Positions 11,301 through 18,754 of a stretch of 57,812 bases of DNA are shown here, in pieces. The notes under the pieces were generated by a model. It saw only the letters and a program-made list of their open reading frames with translations, was not told the DNA's origin and searched no databases. A program made the translations under genes and the position numbers. Source of the DNA: SIG459 sp045631645. GTDB taxonomy: Bacteria > Bacillota > Clostridia > Oscillospirales > Oscillospiraceae. How positions within the stretch are numbered: position 1 is the stretch's first letter; every line of letters begins with the position of its first letter. The DNA lies in NCBI GenBank assembly GCA_045631645.1, contig JAZQVC010000044.1:1-57812 (forward strand), in the 5' to 3' direction.

Positions 11301-12975
11301 CCACCACCTTGGAAACATCAAATCCCGGAAGTGTGCTCAGGTCAAATTTATTCCCTTCAGCGGTGACTACGCGAGTATTATCCTGCACATTCAGCTTTCT
11401 AATCAGCGTATTGGTACTGAGGTCAAGGCTTGTCAACGCGTTGTTGCTGCAGTCAATGGTATCAAGACTTGTGCAGCCGCTAGTATTCAGGCTAACCAGC
11501 TGATTTTTGCTGCATTTCAATATCAACAGCTCACGGCAGACGCTCACATCAAGAGTTGTGAGTTTATTATTTGTACACTCCAAATCGCGTACTTTGGGGC
11601 AAACGCTGAGGTCAAGCTCCGTCAGCTTATTTGAACTGCAATTCAATTTCTGCAGCTCGGGGCATCCGCTGAGGTCAAGCTCCGTCAGCTCGTTTTCTTC
11701 ACAGTTGAGCGTACCAAGCTTGCTGTTTTTGCTGAGGTCCAGCGTTGTCAAATCATTCTCATTGCACACAAGAGATTCAAGCTCTGTATTGTTACTGATG
11801 TCGAGCTCAGTAAGGTTATTGAAGTCACAATCAAGCGCCTCCAGCTTTGTGTTTTTGCTGACATCCAATTCCGTGAGACTGTTTTCTTCGCATATAAGAG
11901 ATACAAGAGAGGAAAAAAACTCAATACCCTTGAGGCTTGATATACCGCGTTCCCCTACATAAATGACCGTAACCGGTTTAAGCTCTTTCTCTGTCAGCCA
12001 ACCGTCGGAAGCACCATTGATATTTTTGCTGACATATCTTCTGAAATTAGCATCGGGGAAATTTGTCTCGCTAACGGAAATTGCGCCGCAAATGCTGCAT
12101 GCTCCGTTCACTTCCTTATGCTCGATAGTTCCCTCGGTTGCGCTGCAAACTGAGCAGATTTTGTCCGCTCCGCATATTCCTTCCTGCCAACTGTGTCCAA
12201 GGGCGGTTACTTCGTCACCGGTATATTCGTCTCCGCAGGAGCAGACATAGGTGGTGTAGCCGTCTTCCGTGCAGGTGGGCGCGGTAACAGTTTTTTCATA
12301 GGAATGGGTATGGGAATTGCTTGCATACAGGGCTTTAATCGCATCAATATAGCTCTGGCAGCAATCGGATGCTCTTCCCAGATAGAGGTCAGCAGGAAGC
12401 TCAAGAAGATTGTTGGCAAAAGGATCTATGGAGCAAGTCTGGCGGTTGAGCCAATCACTGCTGGTAAGAATCTGGAAATCCAGATGGTCAGCATAATAAC
12501 TGGCAGAGCCGTAGCCCGTGCCGCCGGTTTTTCCCAGAACGGTTTCTCCGCCGACAACCGCAGTTCCCACGCTGAGGGCCTCGGATATTTCATCCATATG
12601 GGCATAACGGGTATACAAAGTTATTGTACCCTCAGATGTGGTATATGTATGTCTGAGCATAACTGCGTTGCCGTAGCCATAATCGCCGGCGCCGTTTCTG
12701 GTGATCTCGACAACTTCACCGTCATAGGAGGCTACAATATCAGCATTAGTTGTCATCGTGCCTATGTCGATGGAATAATGCTCTCTATCGTCGAAAAAGC
12801 AGGCGGATATATTGTGGTAATCAGGTACAGGCCATTTGAAATCACGGTTTCCTTCGATTACCGCTGCGCCGAGCTGTCCGGCTTCCGCAGCCGCAACTTT
12901 TGCGTCCATCGGCACCAGACCGAAGACAAAAACAAGCGCCATCAAAGCGCAGATAATTCTCCGAGCGTTTTTCAT
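8344..12975 (-). CDS. Secreted M23 peptidase-like protein with two leucine-rich-repeat blocks
   Basis: 1543 residues with a signal peptide (MKNARRIICALMALVFVFGL). Residues about 48-190 resemble an M23/LytM domain: H66-x3-D70 in HYSID, YAHM at 124-127, and H164-L-D166 where M23 enzymes have HxH. Two blocks of about 21-residue repeats follow (LTSLDLSKNTKLxxLxC type). Each block is preceded by an ISVSExNFPDAxFRxYVS header and ended by CxxC modules (TPPTCTEDGYTTYTCSCGD). The C-terminus (about 1350-1543, from YSGSSIRITGKKGIRM) is a further domain I do not recognise. The ribosome site AAGGAGG is 9 nt from ATG. A cell-wall or adhesion role is inferred. Enzyme activity is uncertain because one zinc ligand is Asp instead of His. 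Confidence 0.85.
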   Translation of the reverse strand: MKNARRIICALMALVFVFGLVPMDAKVAAAEAGQLGAAVIEGNRDFKWPVPDYHNISACFFDDREHYSIDIGTMTTNADIVASYDGEVVEITRNGAGDYGYGNAVMLRHTYTTSEGTITLYTRYAHMDEISEALSVGTAVVGGETVLGKTGGTGYGSASYYADHLDFQILTSSDWLNRQTCSIDPFANNLLELPADLYLGRASDCCQSYIDAIKALYASNSHTHSYEKTVTAPTCTEDGYTTYVCSCGDEYTGDEVTALGHSWQEGICGADKICSVCSATEGTIEHKEVNGACSICGAISVSETNFPDANFRRYVSKNINGASDGWLTEKELKPVTVIYVGERGISSLKGIEFFSSLVSLICEENSLTELDVSKNTKLEALDCDFNNLTELDISNNTELESLVCNENDLTTLDLSKNSKLGTLNCEENELTELDLSGCPELQKLNCSSNKLTELDLSVCPKVRDLECTNNKLTTLDVSVCRELLILKCSKNQLVSLNTSGCTSLDTIDCSNNALTSLDLSTNTLIRKLNVQDNTRVVTAEGNKFDLSTLPGFDVSKVVEVVGGTLEGNILTAEDAVVEYYYDCGNDVTESFVLVMENLCQHNWSEASCTEARKCSICGLLDGEALDHNYDETTVTPPTCTEDGYTTYTCSCGDSYVDDRVSALGHKFGEYGESPTCSVCGESVCGSEHNEENGDCIICGAISVSEENFPDAAFREYVSNNFIASSDGWLTKDELSEVTSINTGNKGISSYKGIEYFTALKYFHCNGNENLTSLDLSKNTELNTLHCEGTSLTTLDLSKNTKLQYLYCYNSRLTSINLSKNTELHSLDCSGTLLTALDLSKNTKLSYLTCNNSQLTSLNLSGCNQLETIQCYGNFLTSLDLSGKTHLSYVNCNNNMLTSLNLRGCSWVQGVYCKSNQLTSIIFDGCTELRTIDCEDNLLTELNVKPCVNLSSLNCNSNYLQNLDVRSNTKLSDLRCEDNYLTSLDLSKCTALWVLWCTLNELESLDLSKNTELRTLYCGYNYLTSLDLSNCLKLSYLDPQYNIRVVTADQNKFDLSTLPNFDVSKVVEVVGGTIDGNILTAEEMAVGYYYDCGLGVAIGFVLVFENLCEHQWIEASCTEDKICYICGANGGEALGHDMGDWVTTDEPTCTENGSKRKDCSRCDHFETDVIPATGHSHEATITPPTCSEDGYTTYTCSCGDTYTDDEVDALGHDMSDWVTTDEPTCTVDGSKRKDCSRCDHFETEVIPAAHDMGDWYTVTEATLEADGEDRRDCSRCEHFETRITRFVDNMLKLEGEDFLNKTTVYINGLPYPVVASGDERYVELPTEEDCSIVTYDFHVGDPDDVHTQYPVGMKVYIVSDGEITYVEELDNLLQYSGSSIRITGKKGIRMITSLYKNTKSALTGKGLAGYKLVEYGTVLAFAHEVEGDGDLVLGKSYSRSNYAYKRGVSDPVYANKGDLTQYTNVLVGFNLDQCKEDLAMRPYIILENAEGEQFTIYGGTIYRSIGYVAYQNRNAVKPGTEAYKFVWEIIHHVYGDQYDSDYKG

Positions 12976-13049
12976 TTCATGTGCCTCCTTCCTTTTTTAA
13001 TGTTAAAAAGTCTGTTTTCATAAATTTTCAGCATATATTTTACACCAAC

Positions 13050-13078
13050 AGCCCCTATTAAGCAACCAAATATTGTCG
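13050..13078 (-). promoter_or_regulatory. Candidate promoter for the M23/LRR operon
   Basis: On the minus strand, about 75 nt before ATG 12975, TAAAAT follows TTGCTT at 17-nt spacing. The -35 element matches only at TTG. The surrounding sequence is AT-rich and could hold other starts. Confidence 0.3.
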
Positions 13079-13185
13079 AATTAAAGGTAATGGGAATTTT
13101 TTCATAGATATGATTCATTTTTGCATACTCTCAAAATATAGAGTGATAAAATTATAATACTATATAATGTTGTTGAATGCAACAC

Positions 13186-13378
13186 AAAACCTCGTCCGTC
13201 TGCCTTCGGCAGCCACCTTCCCCTTTGGGGGAAGGCCTAAATGGTGCGCATTCCGTAGGGCGCGATGACCTCAGTGCGCCGCGAACAATCCCTCCGTCTT
13301 TTGCCTTCGGCAAAATCCACCTCCCTTTACACAAGGGATGCTTTGGCGGGGGCCTGTCTCCCGCCGCATGCTTTTTAA
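13186..13378. repeat. Palindrome-rich intergenic repeat element
   Basis: This stretch contains five short hairpins in series: CTGCCTTCGGCAG, CCTTCCCC/GGGGAAGG, GCGC...GCGC, TTTTGCCTTCGGCAAAA and CCCTT/AAGGG. Its base composition is unlike its neighbours and I find no ribosome site or conserved protein. It has the look of the dispersed CT-rich hairpin repeats common between genes in Oscillospiraceae. Only one copy lies in this window, so its repetitive nature is from memory of the pattern and not shown here. Confidence 0.55.
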
Positions 13379-13384
13379 GCGCGC

Positions 13385-13416
13385 AAAACCGGCTCGACAA
13401 AAGTCGAGCCGGTTTT
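13385..13416 (-). terminator. Intrinsic terminator of the aro operon
   Basis: A perfect stem AAAACCGGCTCGAC with an AAAA loop lies 3 nt past the aminotransferase stop codon. It supplies a short T-run on the minus strand. Confidence 0.85.
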
Positions 13417-13419
13417 AAT

Positions 13420-14613
13420 TTACTTATATTCTTCTATGAGGGCTTTGAAGGCGGGCATGGAGCGGATTATCATATCCTTATCCACGCAGTAGCTTATGCG
13501 GATATATCCGGGGCAGCCAAAGTCATCGGCGGGACAAAGGAGCAGCTCATGAGCCTTGCCTCTCTCGCTGAAGGCTTTGGAGTCGCTTTCAAGAGCCTTT
13601 ACGAAGAGGTAGAAAGCGCCGTCGGGCTTAACGCAGGTATAACCAAGTTCGGTGAGACCGTTATAAAGAATATCGCGGTTTTCCTTATACTTGCTGATAT
13701 CGGCGGTTGCATCGAGGCATCCCTCGATAACCTGCTGCATAAGGCTGGGGGCGTTGATATGACCCAGTGCACGGGAAGCGCCTGCGATTGCGAAGTTCAC
13801 CTCGCTGCGCTGAGCCATCTTGTCGCTGACAGCCAGATAGCCGATGCGCTCGCCGGGGATGGAGAGAGCCTTGGAGAAGGAATAGCAGATAACGGTGTTA
13901 TCATAGAAATTCATCATGCAGGGAACTTCAATGCCGTCATAAACCAGCTCGCGATATGGCTCATCGCTGAGGAGATAAATGGGATGGCCGTATTTTTCCT
14001 GAGCGGCATTCATAATGTCGGCAAGACCGCGGATGCTCTCACGGGAGAGGACAACGCCGGAGGGGTTATTGGGAGAGTTTACAATGACGCAGCGGGTCTT
14101 CTCGCTGATAGCAGCCTCGAAAGCAGCAAAATCAATCTGGAAGTCCGGCTCTTTGGGGGGTACGGGCACCAGAACGCCGCCGGAAGCTTCGGTGAAAACG
14201 GTATACTCGGGGAAGAAGGGGGCAAAGGTGACCACCTCATCGCCGGGCATAAGCACACCGCGCAAAAATGCGGCAAGGCCTGCAGCAGCGCCGCAGGTTA
14301 CGAAAACATCTCCTGCCTCCAGAGCAGTGCCGTATCTTTCATTGAAATTATCGGCAATGGCCTTGCGGAGAGTGGGACGTCCGGGAGCGGAGGTATAACC
14401 ATGGAGGGCAAGGGGGTTCTGCTCCGTCAAAAGGCGGATCATGGATTCCTTGATGCACTCGGGGGTGGGTATGCTGGGATTACCCAGAGAGAAATCATAG
14501 ACATTCTCAGCGCCTATTTCCGCCTTGCGGCGAAGACCATATTCAAAAAGCTCACGGATGCAGTTGCGGCTTTTGCCCCATTTCATTGTTTTCTCGGGAA
14601 ACATAGTTTTCAT
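13420..14613 (-). CDS. PLP-dependent class I/II aminotransferase (aspartate/aromatic type)
   Basis: 397 residues, full length for fold-type I aminotransferases. Visible landmarks are YTSAPGRPTLRKAIA near the N-terminal substrate region, NSPNNPSG, LLSDEPYREL (PLP-ring Asp) and SFSKALSIPGERIGY, which holds the Schiff-base lysine. It is the last gene of the chorismate operon; its ATG follows the aroQ stop after one nucleotide. The ribosome site is weak, so translation is probably coupled. The position after chorismate mutase and the shikimate genes suggests transamination of prephenate, phenylpyruvate or hydroxyphenylpyruvate, but motifs alone cannot separate these from aspartate or alanine. Confidence 0.88.
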   Translation of the reverse strand: MKTMFPEKTMKWGKSRNCIRELFEYGLRRKAEIGAENVYDFSLGNPSIPTPECIKESMIRLLTEQNPLALHGYTSAPGRPTLRKAIADNFNERYGTALEAGDVFVTCGAAAGLAAFLRGVLMPGDEVVTFAPFFPEYTVFTEASGGVLVPVPPKEPDFQIDFAAFEAAISEKTRCVIVNSPNNPSGVVLSRESIRGLADIMNAAQEKYGHPIYLLSDEPYRELVYDGIEVPCMMNFYDNTVICYSFSKALSIPGERIGYLAVSDKMAQRSEVNFAIAGASRALGHINAPSLMQQVIEGCLDATADISKYKENRDILYNGLTELGYTCVKPDGAFYLFVKALESDSKAFSERGKAHELLLCPADDFGCPGYIRISYCVDKDMIIRSMPAFKALIEEYK

Positions 14614-14614
14614 C

Positions 14615-15046
14615 TCATTTCAGGTAGTTTTTCAAATATTCGGCTGCCATTCGGTAGCCCTCAAAGCCGAAGCCAGCAAAGGTTTTGATGCAGGCAAGTC
14701 CGGCATAGGAAATTTTTCGAAAATCCTCGCGGCTTTCAATATCCGTCAGATGCACCTCCACGGCAGGCAACGCCACCGCTTTAAGGGCATCGAGAATTGC
14801 TATGGAAGTATGGGTATACGCGGCGGGATTTATGATTATGGCGTCTGCAGTTCCAAGCGCGGACTGGATTTTATCCACGATTGCACCCTCATGGTTGCTC
14901 TGGAAGACCTCGCAGCCGAAGCCCGCTTCGCAGCAGGATTTTTCCGCAAAGGCCACAAGGGCGGCATAGTCCTGTCTGCCATAAAGTTCAGGCTCGCGAA
15001 TACCAAGCATATTAAGATTGGGTCCGTTGATAACCAGTATCTTCAT
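14615..15046 (-). CDS. aroQ: Type II 3-dehydroquinate dehydratase
   Basis: 143 residues, typical for the small dodecameric type II enzyme that dehydrates 3-dehydroquinate to 3-dehydroshikimate in the cytoplasm. Seen motifs are NGPNLNMLG at the N-terminus, REPELYG with the catalytic Tyr, QSNHEG, NPAAYTHTS (usually NPGAYTHTS) with the catalytic His region, and EVHLTDIESRE. The GGAGG site is well spaced, and the ATG overlaps the upstream TGA by 4 nt (ATGA), implying translational coupling. No other aroD/aroQ is present in the window. Confidence 0.95.
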   Translation of the reverse strand: MKILVINGPNLNMLGIREPELYGRQDYAALVAFAEKSCCEAGFGCEVFQSNHEGAIVDKIQSALGTADAIIINPAAYTHTSIAILDALKAVALPAVEVHLTDIESREDFRKISYAGLACIKTFAGFGFEGYRMAAEYLKNYLK

Positions 15047-16269
15047 CTTATTGCCTCCATAATGGCATCCACCGCTTGCTCAATGCTATCGCAGCTATCC
15101 GCACTCACATCGGCAAAGCGCTCATACATAGCCTTGCGGCGCTCATAAAGTTCATAAACACCGCAGCTTTGGGAAAGGGGTCTGCCCTTTACGGCAAGCT
15201 TTTCCAAGGGGCGCTTCACCCAAACGATGATGGAGTTCTGGCGGAGGAGAGGATAGTTTTCCTCCCTCGTTACGCAGCCACCGCCGGTGGCGATGACCGC
15301 TCCGCTTTTTTTGCCCAGCTGAGCCAAAACATCAGTTTCCATGGCGCGCATGGCGTCCTCGCCAAGCTTTTTTATGGCTTCGGCAGGGCTTATGCCGTTT
15401 GTGGCGGTGAAATACTCATCCGCGTCAACAAACTCTCTGCCCAGCCTTTTTGCAAGAAGAGCGCCCTTTTTGCTTTTTCCGCTTCCGGGCATGCCGATAA
15501 GCACAATATTTCTCGTGTCTTTTTCAAGCTTATTTCGGATAGAGCCGATTATATCCTCATCTATCCTTTTATTCAAGAATAATTCCGCGGCAGCGTGAGC
15601 CTGAGCAACAAGCATGCCAAGTCCGCTGCAGCATTTTATTCCCCTCGCCTCTGCATCCATCAAAAATGCTGTGCGGGCGGGGTTATAGACAAGATCAAGC
15701 ACCGCTTCGCAGGCGGGGAAAAGCTCAAGTGCAGCAGGTGCAGCGCCATTATTGGGGTACATCCCCACGGGAGTTGCATTTACTATCACCTGTGCGTCAG
15801 CGTGGAGATGGAGATTATCATAGTTATTCTCTCCGTTTCGGGAAACAACAACTATCTCCCCTGCGCCCATGTCCTCCATGACCTTTATTACGGTGCGGCT
15901 TGCGCCTCCCGAGCCAAAGACGAGAACTTTTTTGCCCCTCGCATCAAGATCTATGCTGCGGCACATATACTCAAAGCCCGCATAGTCCGTATTATCTCCA
16001 TGCCATCCATAGGGCATACGGACAAGGGTATTGACGCTGCCTATTGCCTCCGCGCGGGGAGAAAGGCTTGCGCAGGAGCTCATAACCGCTTTTTTGTAGG
16101 GCATGGTCACATTCATTCCGTCAAGCGTTGTGGACTCCAGAAAGCTTTTCAGCGAAAGGCGGGGCACTTCATAGAGACCATAGTCATAGTCTCCCAGTTG
16201 CTTATGTATGGCAGGAGAAAAGCTGTGTCCCAGTTTTTCTCCCAAAAGGCCGAATTTAAGTTTTGCCAT
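15043..16269 (-). CDS. Shikimate dehydrogenase-shikimate kinase fusion protein
   Basis: 408 residues carrying two consecutive pathway activities. Residues 1 to about 250 are AroE-like: GHSFSPAIHKQL (shikimate-binding serines), GMNVTMPYKKAV (catalytic Lys), GSVNTLV, GDNTDYAGF (catalytic Asp) and GSGGASRTV (NADP site). Residues about 254-408 are AroK-like: GMPGSGKSKKG (P-loop), DADEYF, R in EDAMRAMETD, ATGGGC, KGRPLS, and RKAMYERFAD near the C-terminus. The AroE part is somewhat shorter than the usual 270-280 residues. All listed catalytic residues are present, so both halves are expected to work. The start is ATG with GGAG upstream, 1 nt after the chorismate mutase stop. The fusion would couple shikimate formation to its phosphorylation. 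Confidence 0.93.
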   Translation of the reverse strand: MAKLKFGLLGEKLGHSFSPAIHKQLGDYDYGLYEVPRLSLKSFLESTTLDGMNVTMPYKKAVMSSCASLSPRAEAIGSVNTLVRMPYGWHGDNTDYAGFEYMCRSIDLDARGKKVLVFGSGGASRTVIKVMEDMGAGEIVVVSRNGENNYDNLHLHADAQVIVNATPVGMYPNNGAAPAALELFPACEAVLDLVYNPARTAFLMDAEARGIKCCSGLGMLVAQAHAAAELFLNKRIDEDIIGSIRNKLEKDTRNIVLIGMPGSGKSKKGALLAKRLGREFVDADEYFTATNGISPAEAIKKLGEDAMRAMETDVLAQLGKKSGAVIATGGGCVTREENYPLLRQNSIIVWVKRPLEKLAVKGRPLSQSCGVYELYERRKAMYERFADVSADSCDSIEQAVDAIMEAIR

Positions 16270-16270
16270 C

Positions 16271-16528
16271 TTAAATCTGCTCCTGATATTTCCTGCTGAG
16301 CCTCATAAGTTCTTTCCAAAGCTCAGCGGAATATTCCTCCATGGCTTCGCCACTTTCCGTCGCGATTGCGGAGAGCTTTTCCTGCTCCCTCGCAGGGTCG
16401 AAAACTGCCTTTCCCTCTGCTTTTTTCCAAAGGGCAATCTGGCGGCTAAGCTCCATACGGCGGAGAAAAAGTTTCAAAAGTTCGCTATCTACAGCGTCAA
16501 TTTCATTGCGGAGTTCCTTGATATCCAT
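16271..16528 (-). CDS. Chorismate mutase, AroQ class
   Basis: 85 residues, the size of a single AroQ-class chorismate mutase domain (all helical, acting as a dimer). It converts chorismate to prephenate. The start LRNEIDAVDSELLKLFLRR and the following KKAEGKAVFDPAREQE match the family pattern of Arg, Asp and Lys/Arg active-site positions on helix 1 and the following loop. The ATG overlaps the aroC TAA by one nucleotide and is served by GGGAGG. It stands alone, not fused to prephenate dehydratase or DAHP synthase as in some other bacteria. Confidence 0.92.
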   Translation of the reverse strand: MDIKELRNEIDAVDSELLKLFLRRMELSRQIALWKKAEGKAVFDPAREQEKLSAIATESGEAMEEYSAELWKELMRLSRKYQEQI

Positions 16529-17538
16529 TATTTCAGTCCTCCCGCCCTTGCTTCCAGCAGGGCATCATAAAGGGCAACTGCCATTGCCGCTTCCATGCAT
16601 GGCAGCACTCTCGGCACTATGCAGGGGTCATGGCGTCCACCCACGGAAATGGTGGTGTTTTCCATTTTTTCCATATCCACGCTGCGCTGTTCCATTGCAA
16701 TGGAGGGTGTGGGCTTCACAGCAGCCCTGAACACGATGGGCATTCCTGTGCTCATTCCACCAAGAATACCGCCGTGCTTATTTCCAAGGGTCTTAACCTT
16801 GCCATTTTCAAGGCAAAAGGCATCATTATTTTCGCTGCCGCGCATAGCGCCGACGGCCATTCCTGCTCCAAACTCGATTCCCTTTACGGCAGGAATTCCG
16901 AATACGGCCTGAGAAATGCGGTTTTCAAGTCCGCCGAACATGCCTTCGCCTATTCCTACGGGCACGCCTTCAGCCACGCACTCAACGATTCCGCCCACGC
17001 TGTCGCCCTCGGCTTTCACTCGGTCGATAAGGGCGAACATCTTTTCCTCCTCGGTCTCGCCGCCAATGCTGACAATGCGTGAGGAAATTTTTATGCCCTC
17101 TTTTTCAAGCATCTGCAGGGCAATTCCGCCCGCTATGCACAGAGGGGCGGTCATTCGTCCGGAAAACTGTCCGCCGCCTGCATAGTCTCTGCCCTCGCCA
17201 TACTTTACCATTGCGGGGTAATCGGCATGACCGGGACGGGGAATATAGCGGATTTTTTCATAGTCTCCCGAATGGACATCGGTGTTTCGAATGATAACTT
17301 CCATGCTTCCGCCGCAAACACCTTCGCTGTCAATTCCCGAAAGGAATTCGGGAATATCCGCTTCTTTGCGGCTTGTGGAATATTTTCCGCCGGGGGCTCT
17401 TCTTTTCAAAAAAGCCTCCAGCGCTTCAATATCTATTTTTTCTCCAGGGGGAAGTCCCTCCAACCTTACGCCCACATGAGGGGCATGGCTGGCGCCAAAT
17501 ATGGTAAAACGAAAAACATTGCCGAAGCTGTTTCCCAT
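16528..17538 (-). CDS. aroC: Chorismate synthase
   Basis: 336 residues, slightly short of the usual 350-390. The FMN-dependent enzyme converts 5-enolpyruvylshikimate-3-phosphate to chorismate. Motifs are FTIFGASHAPHVGV (the family usually has GESHG), RRAPGGKYSTSRKE, RPGHADYPA, AGGGQFSGR, MRGSENND and the C-terminal GRHDPCIVPR. The start ATG has GGAGGAG overlapping the aroA stop region 3 nt upstream. The Glu-Ser-His-Gly to Ala-Ser-His-Ala change in the first signature is uncommon but the catalytic His is kept. Confidence 0.95.
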   Translation of the reverse strand: MGNSFGNVFRFTIFGASHAPHVGVRLEGLPPGEKIDIEALEAFLKRRAPGGKYSTSRKEADIPEFLSGIDSEGVCGGSMEVIIRNTDVHSGDYEKIRYIPRPGHADYPAMVKYGEGRDYAGGGQFSGRMTAPLCIAGGIALQMLEKEGIKISSRIVSIGGETEEEKMFALIDRVKAEGDSVGGIVECVAEGVPVGIGEGMFGGLENRISQAVFGIPAVKGIEFGAGMAVGAMRGSENNDAFCLENGKVKTLGNKHGGILGGMSTGMPIVFRAAVKPTPSIAMEQRSVDMEKMENTTISVGGRHDPCIVPRVLPCMEAAMAVALYDALLEARAGGLK

Positions 17539-17541
17539 TTT

Positions 17542-18753
17542 TCACTCCTCCAGTCTGACTCTTCCTCCAAGTCGGGCATAATCGGTCCAGAATGCGGGGT
17601 AGGATTTTTCAACGCACTCAGCGTTTTCTATGCTCACCTCGCCTATGCAGGCAACGGCAGCTATTGCGGCGGCCATGGCTATTCTGTGGTCGCCTCTTGC
17701 GTGGACTTTTCCGCCTTTGAGCATGCTCACGCGGCGAACGGTGAGGTAATCTTCCCCCTCCTCTATATTGGCACCCAGCGCACTGAGCATTTCCGTAACG
17801 GTGGCAAGGCGGTCGCTCTCTTTCAGACGCAGACGACCTGCGTTCACAAAGCGCGTTGTTCCCGGGCTTACCGCTGCAAGCACCGCCAGCGCAGGCACAA
17901 GGTCGGGCACATTGCGGCAGTCCACCTCTGCGTTGCCGTTCATTATCAGCTCCGCCAGTTCTATGACAGCGGCATCACCCTGAGGGGATTCCATATCAAG
18001 GCCTCGGCACTGCACCTTTCCGCCGCTGAGCATACCTGCCACGACCCAGAAAGCGCCGTTTGACCAGTCGCCCTCCACGTCTATCTCGCCGGGGGATCGA
18101 AGGCCGTGGGTATAAAGGCTCAGCGTGCTGTCTTCATACTCAATCTTTGCATTGAAGCGGATAAGCGCCTGAATTGTCATCTCCACATAGCCAACGCTTT
18201 CAATCTCGCCTATAAGCTCAATCTCGCCGCCGCCCAGAATGGGGAGGGCAAAAAGGAGTCCGGAAATATACTGGGAAGATATATCCGCGGCTATGGAGAA
18301 AAATCTCTCCTTCAGCGCGCCTTCAACCAAAATTACGTCCTTTTCGGGACGGCTGAGCTTTGCTCCGCAGCGCTCAAGCTCCTCCCACAGAGGGGAAAGA
18401 GGGCGCTCGGGAAGTCTGCCATGCATTTTTATTCTGGCACCTTTTCCGAAAGCGCAGACCACGGGCAGGAGGAAACGAAGGGTGGAGCCGCTTTCGCCGC
18501 AGTCCAGCTCCGCCATTTCCACCGCTTCTTTTATAGGCTCAACCTGAAAGCAACCCTCGGAATACTCAATTTTTGCGCCCAGCGCACGCAGGCACTGAGC
18601 CGTTGCCTCTATGTCCTTTGATATTTCCGGACAGACAATGCGGCTGGGCTTGCGGCTCAACGCGGCGCATATAAGGTAACGATGAGCCTGAGATTTGGAG
18701 GCTATTGCCTCAACGCTTCCGCTCAGAGAGCCGGGAGTGATTACTGCTTTCAT
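17542..18753 (-). CDS. aroA: 5-enolpyruvylshikimate-3-phosphate synthase
   Basis: 403 residues with two EPSP-synthase half domains. Motifs are SKSQAHRYLICAAL (phosphate-binding Lys-Ser), CGESGSTLRFLLPV (the family's C/N-G-x-S-G-T), GRLPERPLSPL, DISSQYISGLLFALP, RLKESDR with the catalytic Glu-Ser-Asp-Arg, and HARGDHRIAMAAA. The enzyme joins phosphoenolpyruvate to shikimate-3-phosphate. The CGESGSTLRF form and the overall motif set resemble class II type enzymes; this is by eye only. It starts 1 nt after the aroB stop with a modest AAAGGA site. Confidence 0.95.
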   Translation of the reverse strand: MKAVITPGSLSGSVEAIASKSQAHRYLICAALSRKPSRIVCPEISKDIEATAQCLRALGAKIEYSEGCFQVEPIKEAVEMAELDCGESGSTLRFLLPVVCAFGKGARIKMHGRLPERPLSPLWEELERCGAKLSRPEKDVILVEGALKERFFSIAADISSQYISGLLFALPILGGGEIELIGEIESVGYVEMTIQALIRFNAKIEYEDSTLSLYTHGLRSPGEIDVEGDWSNGAFWVVAGMLSGGKVQCRGLDMESPQGDAAVIELAELIMNGNAEVDCRNVPDLVPALAVLAAVSPGTTRFVNAGRLRLKESDRLATVTEMLSALGANIEEGEDYLTVRRVSMLKGGKVHARGDHRIAMAAAIAAVACIGEVSIENAECVEKSYPAFWTDYARLGGRVRLEE

Positions 18754-18754
18754 A

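Noticed and set aside
13152..13400. A short open frame through the hairpin repeat.
   Set aside because: It lacks a ribosome site and follows palindromic repeat sequence and a terminator; the protein text is low-complexity.
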